From: a virus
Direction: 5' to 3' (one strand)
IMG/VR virus record: IMGVR_UViG_3300025141_000816
Location: 1 to 22,841 of that record
Length of the DNA: 22,841 nt
Positions 1-5,438 of the stretch are shown in pieces. Position numbers and translations under genes: made by a program. Within the stretch, counting starts at the first letter, position 1. The number at the start of each line of letters is the position of its first letter. The notes under the pieces are model-generated. The model did not search any database and was not told the origin of the DNA. It saw only the letters and a program-made list of their open reading frames with translations.

Positions 1-264
1 GATATAGTTAATGCTTTAAAACCTATTGAGTATACTAGAATACCAGATGAATCTAAAACACAACATTTTGGATTTTCGGCACAACACGTTAAAGAAGTTA
101 TGTTGAGATTAGGATATGGTGAAAATACTATATATTCAGAAGAATATTCTGAGGAAAAAGATGATACTAATTGGGGGATAAAGTTACCTGAATTAATTGC
201 TCCATTAGTGTCAGCCATACAAGAATTATCAGAAAAAATTAAAAAGCTTGAGGAGGAAAAATAA
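1..264 (+). CDS. Tail fibre/tailspike C-terminus with S74-type intramolecular chaperone domain (partial, 5' end outside window)
   Basis: Frame 1 is open from the window edge to a TAA at 262-264 and gives 87 residues. The residues LKPIEYTRI, then QHFGFSAQHVKEVM, then LPELIAPLVSAIQELSEKIKKLE match the conserved end of Peptidase_S74/intramolecular chaperone domains, which trimerise tail fibres or spikes and often cut themselves off afterwards. The last 15 or so residues form a charged amphipathic helix, as is usual for these trimeric chaperones. The Ser/Lys self-cleavage dyad would lie upstream of the window and cannot be judged. The stop overlaps the next start by one base (TAATG), so the two genes are probably co-translated. 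The family assignment is firm; the type of fibre is unknown. Confidence 0.85.
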   Translation, partial: DIVNALKPIEYTRIPDESKTQHFGFSAQHVKEVMLRLGYGENTIYSEEYSEEKDDTNWGIKLPELIAPLVSAIQELSEKIKKLEEEK

Positions 265-449
265 TGCCAGACGTAACAATAAGTTTTACAGATGCCCAAT
301 GGACAAGAATAGTTGCTGCAACTCCTAGTATAAAAAGAATTGATGAATCAGGAGATGTTGATGCAGCCTATTTAGCAGCAAAATGGAAAGACCAAGTGGA
401 AAAGTGGGTAAAAGCCCATGAGAGTGTTCAAGCCGTATCAGAGTTTTAA
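264..449 (+). CDS. Small phage protein of unknown function next to tail fibre
   Basis: This 61-residue acidic protein has no recognised domain. It starts at an ATG overlapping the fibre stop and has a strong GAGGAGG ribosome binding site at 250-256. The sequence begins with a short beta-like stretch (VTISFTDAQW) and continues with a tryptophan-rich helix around KWKDQVEKWVKAH. Position directly after a fibre gene would fit a small tail accessory or fibre-assembly protein, but nothing in the sequence proves this. Composition and start signal support it being real. Confidence 0.7.
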   Translation: MPDVTISFTDAQWTRIVAATPSIKRIDESGDVDAAYLAAKWKDQVEKWVKAHESVQAVSEF

Positions 450-453
450 ATAA

Positions 454-840
454 ATGCCTAAACGTAAACTAACTTCTAGAGAAAGAATACGTAAGTTTAG
501 ACGTAAAGACCCTATGATGCCAGCATCAGAAATGGCTAAAAAGCTTAATTTAACTAGAGGTAGAATTTCCCAAATACTTAAAAGTGAGGATATGATTACA
601 GCTTTTCCTCAACATAGTAGAGTATACTATTGTTGGGTATGTAATGATGTCCTAGAGAAAAAGGGAAGGTTCTGCAATTCTGAATGTAGGTTCAAATATT
701 ATCGAATTAGAGTTACTTGTGCATATTGTACAGTACCATTCTATCTCAGACGGGGCGAAATAATACAACGACATAATCGTGGATATAAAAATGTCTACTG
801 TTCTAGGACTTGTTTTTACAAAAGTGAGCGTAACGACTAA
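454..840 (+). CDS. Helix-turn-helix protein with two Cys4 zinc knuckles
   Basis: The 128-residue protein has a basic N-terminus (KRKLTSRERIRKFRRK) and a predicted helix-turn-helix at about residues 23-44 (ASEMAKKLNLTRGRISQIL). Two cysteine clusters follow: C60-x2-C63-x10-C74-x3-C78 and C89-x2-C92-x23-C116-x3-C120. Each looks like a four-cysteine treble-clef or zinc-ribbon unit. This suggests a DNA-binding protein, perhaps a transcriptional regulator or an HNH-type relative that lost its catalytic part; no HNH histidine motif is obvious. It starts 5 bases after the previous stop without a clear Shine-Dalgarno site, so it may rely on translational coupling. It ends just before the strong promoter at 845-874, a plausible place for an autoregulatory or early/late switch gene. 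Confidence 0.7.
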   Translation: MPKRKLTSRERIRKFRRKDPMMPASEMAKKLNLTRGRISQILKSEDMITAFPQHSRVYYCWVCNDVLEKKGRFCNSECRFKYYRIRVTCAYCTVPFYLRRGEIIQRHNRGYKNVYCSRTCFYKSERND

Positions 841-844
841 AAAC

Positions 845-874
845 TTGACATAAGCATTTGCTATATGATACAAT
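845..874 (+). promoter_or_regulatory. Sigma70-type promoter upstream of hsp20
   Basis: A perfect -35 TTGACA (845-850) is followed by an 18-base spacer and TACAAT (869-874). TG at 866-867 one base before the -10 box makes it an extended -10. A start near 881 would give a leader of about 60 bases before the hsp20 ATG. It is in the only non-coding gap of this part of the window. Confidence 0.8.
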
Positions 875-896
875 CTTCATAATCCGAAGGAAAAAA

Positions 897-916
897 CACT
901 TACATATACGTAAGTG
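897..916 (+). promoter_or_regulatory. 5' leader hairpin before hsp20
   Basis: CACTTAC (897-903) and GTAAGTG (910-916) pair perfectly over seven bases around a six-base ATATAC loop. The hairpin lies in the presumed leader, 10 bases upstream of the ribosome binding site AGGAG (927-931). It could stabilise the messenger or be an operator dyad. It does not itself cover the ribosome binding site, so a classical thermometer is not shown. Confidence 0.45.
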
Positions 917-939
917 AATAAATATGAGGAGAAATATAT

Positions 940-1371
940 ATGGTAAATAGATTTGGAAATAATACAAGTAGAAGAGTGTTAGGAGATGTATTCACAGAAA
1001 TGAATAAAGTTTTTGATACTAATCTTACAGAGGGGATATTACCTTTAGACATCATTGAATATGGTGATTCTTTTAAAATAGAGGTAGCTGTTCCCGGTTT
1101 TCGTAAAGAAGAGATGGTAGTTAAAGTAGATGATGGTTCTTTAGTTATAAAAGCAGAAAAAGATACTAATACTACAGAGGATACAGAGGCAAAATATCTT
1201 TATAGAGGTATAACTTCCTTTAATTTCTCTAGACAACTACCAAATATTGAAGAGAAGTTTAAAGTTGATTGTGAAGCTATCACATCTGCGTATGAAAATG
1301 GTATTCTGACGATTACTATGCCTAAAAAAGCCGAGCTGCAACCCAAAACAGTTGATATAGAGGTTAGGTAA
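940..1371 (+). CDS. hsp20: Small heat shock protein, Hsp20/alpha-crystallin family
   Basis: This 143-residue protein is an ATP-independent holdase that keeps unfolding proteins soluble. The alpha-crystallin domain covers about residues 34-128. It shows the IEVAVPGFRKEEMVVKV segment, the RGITSFNFSRQLP strand and the diagnostic A-x3-N-G-I-L-T-I motif (AYENGILTI, 117-125). The C-terminal tail ends in an I-E-V anchor (140-142), which plugs into neighbouring dimers in oligomers of this family. Length is typical of bacterial Hsp20. A GAGGAG ribosome binding site lies 8-13 bases upstream, and the gene is first behind the promoter at 845. Phage-borne Hsp20 genes are known in several tailed phages; a role in virion assembly or in protecting proteins during infection is inference. 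Confidence 0.95.
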   Translation: MVNRFGNNTSRRVLGDVFTEMNKVFDTNLTEGILPLDIIEYGDSFKIEVAVPGFRKEEMVVKVDDGSLVIKAEKDTNTTEDTEAKYLYRGITSFNFSRQLPNIEEKFKVDCEAITSAYENGILTITMPKKAELQPKTVDIEVR

Positions 1372-1556
1372 TGCGTATATTAGTCATTTCTAGCGTTTTA
1401 GCGGGAGCGCATTTTTTTGAAGACTTAGCATTATTACTATTAGGACGGTATACTGAAATAAATATACCGATCCTACTAGTAGCTACAGTTTTATTTAGTA
1501 TTTTAATTGGGGGGGTATCCCGCAACCCTAAAGTCAAGAGGTTTTTAAGTACATAA
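1371..1556 (+). CDS. Small two-segment membrane protein, unknown function
   Basis: The 61-residue protein has a hydrophobic segment at about residues 2-26 and a second at about 31-48 (INIPILLVATVLFSILIGG), then a basic tail (SRNPKVKRFLS). The positive end predicts a cytoplasmic C-terminus. It starts on the hsp20 stop (TAATG) and its own stop overlaps the sigma-factor start in the same way, so it is part of one operon. Size would allow a holin or an inner-membrane effector, but no lysin gene is next to it and no family is recognised. Confidence 0.65.
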   Translation: MRILVISSVLAGAHFFEDLALLLLGRYTEINIPILLVATVLFSILIGGVSRNPKVKRFLST

Positions 1557-2068
1557 TGGAAATCAATGACGACTTAATAAAACAATGGGAACCTAAAATA
1601 GTGCGTATGCTATCAAATACCTTTGTTATAGGTATGGATTGGGATGATTTAGCCCAAGAATTACGGATAGCTATTATGAAAGCGGCTCATGGGTTTGATG
1701 AAGATAGAGGTGTGATATTTCATACATATCTCCATACTTCTATGGTTAATACTTTACGAACTTTAATCTCAAAAGCCCAACGTCACCAGACCCCACTAAG
1801 TTTGGATGCCGCATACTACGATAACGAACAACCATTATTAGATCAATTAGCAGATTCATTATCTATTGGAATAGATATAGACAATGATTTAGAATTACGA
1901 GAGTTATTAGACTCTTTACATCTATCCGCAGAAGAACGTAAATATATTTTATTGCGTATTGAAGGATTAACAATGGAAGAAATAACAGAAGATTTAAAAA
2001 GTTCAGCGTATAAAATTAAAGACACTTTAAAACTTAGATTGGAGTATCTATTACATGCTGGGGAGTAA
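1556..2068 (+). CDS. Phage-encoded RNA polymerase sigma factor, sigma70 family
   Basis: The 170-residue protein redirects host RNA polymerase to chosen promoters. Residues 25-76 (MDWDDLAQELRIAIMKAA, then GFDEDRGVIFHTYLHTSMVN) match sigma region 2, including the DL-QE-x6-A helix that contacts core polymerase and the F-x-T-Y-L segment involved in -10 recognition. Residues 122-165 (LSAEERKYILLRIEGLTMEEI, then the recognition-helix region) resemble region 4. Regions 1 and 3 are missing, as in compact ECF-like or SigH/SigF-like factors. It follows hsp20 in the operon behind the promoter at 845, and a perfect-consensus promoter lies 32 bases after its end. A middle or late gene switch is likely; its target promoter sequence is not known. 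Confidence 0.85.
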   Translation: MEINDDLIKQWEPKIVRMLSNTFVIGMDWDDLAQELRIAIMKAAHGFDEDRGVIFHTYLHTSMVNTLRTLISKAQRHQTPLSLDAAYYDNEQPLLDQLADSLSIGIDIDNDLELRELLDSLHLSAEERKYILLRIEGLTMEEITEDLKSSAYKIKDTLKLRLEYLLHAGE

Positions 2069-2285
2069 AAAGCAAGATTTTGGATTGTTTAAAACTCACT
2101 TGACAGACGAAACTGCGATCTATATAATTGTCGGTGTAAATCATAAAACTGAGAAAGTTACTCGTTACGGAACGTGTACAACAGTAAATGAAGTTAAAGA
2201 AAAGTTAAATCAAATTACAGATCGAGGAATCACCTTATCAGTTTATACTGAGGAAAATCGAACTGTATATAGAGAGGTAAGATAA
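2055..2285 (+). CDS. Small protein of unknown function, overlaps sigma factor
   Basis: This 76-residue protein starts 14 bases inside the end of the sigma-factor gene, with GGAG at 2041-2044 as a ribosome binding site. The composition suggests a compact alpha/beta fold (ETAIYIIVGVNHKTEKVTRYG, then a helix VNEVKEKLNQI, then ITLSVYTEE). No family is recognised. Its codons at 2100-2128 contain a full consensus promoter, so part of this gene doubles as regulatory DNA for the replication module. Overlap with the sigma gene could make it a regulator of that factor, but this is only inference from position. Confidence 0.65.
   Translation: MLGSKKQDFGLFKTHLTDETAIYIIVGVNHKTEKVTRYGTCTTVNEVKEKLNQITDRGITLSVYTEENRTVYREVR
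2100..2128 (+). promoter_or_regulatory. Perfect-consensus sigma70 promoter inside a coding gene
   Basis: TTGACA (2100-2105), a 17-base spacer and TATAAT (2123-2128) match the bacterial housekeeping consensus at all 12 positions with optimal spacing. Transcription would start near 2135 and run into the helicase, primase and polymerase genes. The match is too complete to expect by chance in 23 kb. Confidence 0.8.
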
Positions 2286-2287
2286 GT

Positions 2288-3532
2288 ATGGAGAGTTTTG
2301 ATTATATTGAATCAGGAATTGTTTTTGGGTTAGATTCCAAGAATAATCTACGAACATTTAATAAGCATTCCGTGGATTTTTCAGTTCATGGGGGTGCATA
2401 TAAATTTGTAATAAAGTATTTTGATGACTATGGGGAGTTTCCAAGTGAATCTACATTAGTAGAGAACTTCCCTAGTCTAGACCCATCAGCATCTTCTTTA
2501 AAATGGGAATATGCAACTAAGATATTTAATAATCAAGTATTGTATAGGAATATGGTTGGCTTAATTAATTCTAATAGAGATTTAATTCATACCGAACCTA
2601 AAAATGCAATGACTAAAATTATGATGGGGCTTCAAGATTTAGAGGTATTGCATGATGATGATATACAAAGTTATGCAAGAGCGTCTGAGTCTAGGATGGA
2701 TGAATGGAGAAAACGAAAAGAACGACGTAAATTAGGAGATGGCATTATGGGAGTACCTACAAGTTTCCCTAGTGTTAATGCTACTGGTATTGGTTGGCTT
2801 CCCGGAGAATTAATTTCGGTGTATGCTAGACCAACAGTAGGAAAAACGTGGATGTGTGTACATGCAGCAGCAACAGCAGTCTCAAAAGGTTTTAGAACAT
2901 TATTAATTTCGACTGAAATGCCTGTATCTCAAATTAGTTTACGTACTGATGTTGTTCTAGCTAATATGATGGGATTCAATCTCTCTCATAAAGCAATAAG
3001 AGCAGGGGATGAAATAGATGAGGATGAGTACCAACGCTTCCTCGACGCTATTCATGAGCAACAATTATTGATTTGTGATCATATTGAAGGTGCAACTAGT
3101 ATATCAGTAGAAAATATAGCGGGATTAATTAGAAAACACAAGCCCGAATTAGTAGTTATTGATGGTATATACCTTGTAAATACAGGAGTAGGCAATAGAA
3201 AAGCTATGTGGGAACAGTCTCATTCAGTCTTTTATGGCATGAAGAATCTAGCTCAGACAACCAATACTCCGATATTTGTTTCTACTCAGGCGAATAGGGA
3301 TGCAGCTCACATGTATTCCCCACCTCGTCCTGATCAAGTAGCTTTCGGTGACGCTTTAATTAGAGCCTCAGATGTAGCAATGGCTATGTCTTTAGTCGAA
3401 GATGAGGATAACAAACGATTAGTTCAATTTCAAAAGTATAGAGATGGAATTCTCCCAATTGAAACAACCGCAATGATGTGGAATGTCGATAGTGGAGAAA
3501 TTCACGAAACCACCTTCGGTGGATTATATTAA
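2288..3532 (+). CDS. dnaB: Replicative DNA helicase, DnaB/gp4-like RecA-fold ATPase
   Basis: The 414-residue protein is a hexameric 5'-3' helicase that opens the phage fork. The ATPase domain begins with GWLPGELISVYARPTVGKTW: the Walker A is R181-P-T-V-G-K186-T187, where most DnaB proteins have GRPSMGKT. Strand H2 reads LLISTEM with the conserved Glu at 210. Walker B is LVVID (288-292). The sensor-like STQANR (332-337) and the FQKYRDG segment (381-387, arginine-finger region) follow the usual order. The N-terminal 170 residues lack an obvious DnaB N-domain and probably bind primase or a loader. The ribosome binding site GAGG is about 10 bases upstream. Together with the primase at 3751 it forms the priming helicase pair of the module. 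Confidence 0.9.
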   Translation: MESFDYIESGIVFGLDSKNNLRTFNKHSVDFSVHGGAYKFVIKYFDDYGEFPSESTLVENFPSLDPSASSLKWEYATKIFNNQVLYRNMVGLINSNRDLIHTEPKNAMTKIMMGLQDLEVLHDDDIQSYARASESRMDEWRKRKERRKLGDGIMGVPTSFPSVNATGIGWLPGELISVYARPTVGKTWMCVHAAATAVSKGFRTLLISTEMPVSQISLRTDVVLANMMGFNLSHKAIRAGDEIDEDEYQRFLDAIHEQQLLICDHIEGATSISVENIAGLIRKHKPELVVIDGIYLVNTGVGNRKAMWEQSHSVFYGMKNLAQTTNTPIFVSTQANRDAAHMYSPPRPDQVAFGDALIRASDVAMAMSLVEDEDNKRLVQFQKYRDGILPIETTAMMWNVDSGEIHETTFGGLY

Positions 3533-3544
3533 AGGAGGATAGTA

Positions 3545-3751
3545 ATGAGTTTAATAGATTGGTTTACAGGTTCAAACAAGAATAGCAACAATCATAGTGA
3601 TGAAGGTATTATTGTACGGAACATTAAAAGTAAAGGCCCAACTGCTGAATCAGTAGCACTCACCGTAGGAGATATTCGTAGCGGTAGAGTAACAGACACT
3701 ACTGGATACACTAGTGACGTAGTTTTATTTCTACGCAAGGGGAAAAAATAA
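3545..3751 (+). CDS. Small protein between helicase and primase, unknown function
   Basis: The 68-residue protein has a very strong ribosome binding site (AAAGGAGGA, 3532-3540) and overlaps the primase start by one base. The N-terminus (MSLIDWFTGS) is a short amphipathic stretch, followed by a Ser/Asn-rich linker and a small beta-like domain ending in a basic tail (LRKGKK). No family is recognised. Its position suggests an accessory to helicase loading or primase recruitment, but there is no direct evidence. Confidence 0.6.
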   Translation: MSLIDWFTGSNKNSNNHSDEGIIVRNIKSKGPTAESVALTVGDIRSGRVTDTTGYTSDVVLFLRKGKK

Positions 3752-4608
3752 TGGATTGGGGCAGTATCTTATTGGACATGGGAATAGATACACCGTCTGA
3801 TCGAGATGAATTTCAAATTCCTTGCCCCTTCCACGACGATTCACGACCTTCATGTTCAATTAATGTGGAAAAGGGTATGTGGATTTGTTTTAGGGGTTGT
3901 GGGCAAGGTAGTTTGAAGTCTTTTATAGGACAGTACTTAAACTTTACATCGGATGAAGTAGAAGAATATCTACTAAAAAACGGTATACAGATTGAGCTTT
4001 GTTCGTTTGATGGCTTTGAAGTTGAAGATGGTGATCTAGACGAAGTTGAAATACCTTACCAAAAGGGATACGTCCCCGATTGGATTTTTAAACGAGGTTT
4101 TGATAAGCAAACATTATTAGAGTGGGGGTGCGGAATAGATAGTTATAGAAATCTTGTTATTCCCATTCATGATGTTGCTAATAGAGAAGTGGGATGGGTA
4201 ACCCGACAATATAAACAAGAACCCAAATATTTATATTCTAAGGGTCTAAAGAAATCTAAGGTTTTATTTGGCAGTCATAAAATATCTAAGTGTGATTTTG
4301 TCTGTATTACTGAAGGTACTCTGGATACTATGTGGTTAAATCAAAATGGTTTTAACTCTGTAGCATTATTAGGGGCGCATATGTCTAAAATCCAAGAGGA
4401 ACTTTTAGTGAAACTACCAACAAATGAATTAGTATTATGTTTAGATAATGATGAGGCAGGGAGAATGGGAAGCGAGAAAATTAGTGCTTGCATCTCCAAA
4501 CGCTTTGTGGTATCATATACGCAGTTGCCAACTGAATATAAAGATGTGCAGGACATTAGAAATAAAGAACAGTTACAACAAATAATAAACACAAGAACAT
4601 TTTGGTAA
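3751..4608 (+). CDS. dnaG: DNA primase, DnaG-like with zinc and TOPRIM domains
   Basis: The 285-residue protein makes RNA primers for replication. The N-terminal zinc domain shows C25-x2-H28 (PCPFHDDSRPS) and C46-x3-C50 (WICFRGCGQGS), the CHC2-type pattern that picks the priming site. After a linker, the TOPRIM catalytic core shows the Glu motif ITEGTLD (186-192, E188) and the metal-binding LDNDEAG (231-237, D232 and D234). The protein is about half the length of E. coli DnaG and lacks its C-terminal helicase-binding domain, as in many phage primases. The start sits on the stop of the small upstream gene. Confidence 0.9.
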   Translation: MDWGSILLDMGIDTPSDRDEFQIPCPFHDDSRPSCSINVEKGMWICFRGCGQGSLKSFIGQYLNFTSDEVEEYLLKNGIQIELCSFDGFEVEDGDLDEVEIPYQKGYVPDWIFKRGFDKQTLLEWGCGIDSYRNLVIPIHDVANREVGWVTRQYKQEPKYLYSKGLKKSKVLFGSHKISKCDFVCITEGTLDTMWLNQNGFNSVALLGAHMSKIQEELLVKLPTNELVLCLDNDEAGRMGSEKISACISKRFVVSYTQLPTEYKDVQDIRNKEQLQQIINTRTFW

Positions 4609-4626
4609 TATAAGGAGGAATTTATT

Positions 4627-5334
4627 ATGACAAGTGGTATATCAAGAATAGCACAAAAACAAGAGAACGCAGGAAGTGGAAATTCGGGGGGAGGAACTCC
4701 CGGAAGAGAAGTTTGGTTTAGAGATGGAGATCAAGCATTTCTATCACCCGTCGCAACAGGCGAAGAAGGTGATGAGAAGTTTGATGAAATATATATGTAT
4801 ACGTATAGAGTGGATAATCGTTGGACAAATAAACTATCTGACGATGGAGTAGACACTAGTGATATCCCTGAAAACACTAGACCCGCTCATAAGTTTGCTT
4901 TTTGGGCATATGTACATGAAATCCTGCATCCAGAAAGACGAAACGAGTCATGGATGGAAATACAGGGGCCAAGTGGAAGAAAACTATATAAGGAAGAAGT
5001 TAATGATTTCAGAGTTGTTGCTTTAACCTTTGGACGATCAAATTACATATGGAACCAGTTGGTTGATATTTACAATGATTGGGGAACCTTGAATAAAGGT
5101 GTACTGAGAATTAAAAGAACTGGTACTGGAATGTATGATACGTCCTACACACTAGCAGCAACTGCTCGTGGTGAGGAAATACCTGACGATAAATTGGCAG
5201 AAGTAGACGACTTGCCTACTATTAAAGGGTACTTTAGGGAACGATATAGTGGTAATCCCGCTCCGTCTTTAAACGGAGTAACTAATGCCGAAGTCGTGAA
5301 CCTTACGACTGACAAAGAAAATTTGTTCAGTTAA
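4627..5334 (+). CDS. Probable phage single-stranded DNA-binding protein
   Basis: The 235-residue protein is preceded by a near-perfect AAGGAGG site (4612-4618) and lies between primase and polymerase, where many phages encode their SSB. After a Gly/Ser-rich N-terminus it has VWFRDGDQAFLSP, a segment seen in several phage gp32-like or OB-fold proteins, then aromatic-rich strands (KFDEIYMYTYRVDNRW, KFAFWAYVHEILHPER, WNQLVDIYNDWG). The C-terminus is acidic and ends in ENLFS, loosely like the acidic tip that SSBs use to bind partners. No cysteine zinc knuckle is present. The assignment rests mostly on context and aromatic pattern; a structural comparison would decide it. Confidence 0.55.
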   Translation: MTSGISRIAQKQENAGSGNSGGGTPGREVWFRDGDQAFLSPVATGEEGDEKFDEIYMYTYRVDNRWTNKLSDDGVDTSDIPENTRPAHKFAFWAYVHEILHPERRNESWMEIQGPSGRKLYKEEVNDFRVVALTFGRSNYIWNQLVDIYNDWGTLNKGVLRIKRTGTGMYDTSYTLAATARGEEIPDDKLAEVDDLPTIKGYFRERYSGNPAPSLNGVTNAEVVNLTTDKENLFS

Positions 5335-5335
5335 T

Positions 5336-5438
5336 ATGAGCAGACAAGATACGGAGCAAGGTTTAAAGGGATTTTACTGCTCTTTCGTGGCAAGGCTTGC
5401 TGGGAGGGCTACACCTGAAAGCCCACCAAGGAGAATAA
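5336..5438 (+). ncRNA. GC-rich structured leader upstream of polA (candidate cis-regulatory RNA)
   Basis: This 103-base gap is about half G+C, well above its neighbours, and can fold into three hairpins in a row. The first pairs 5351-5358 with 5378-5382 and 5386-5388 (ACG-GAGCA with TGCTC, TTT bulge, CGT). The second pairs GCAA (5390-5393) with TTGC (5397-5400). The third pairs GGGCT (5406-5410) with AGCCC (5420-5424). The polA ribosome binding site AAGGAG (5428-5433) follows directly. A 37-codon frame (5336-5449) also exists here but has no ribosome binding site and uses GC-rich codons unlike the other genes. No known riboswitch class was recognised. Confidence 0.4.

Noticed and set aside
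874-931. Pairing of 874-881 with the hsp20 ribosome binding site region as an RNA thermometer
   Set aside because: The eight-base pairing is good, but the upstream half overlaps the -10 box and would lie before the predicted transcript start.
1395-1420. T-run after a GCG/CGC stretch as a terminator
   Set aside because: The possible stem has only three base pairs and the site is inside the small membrane protein gene.
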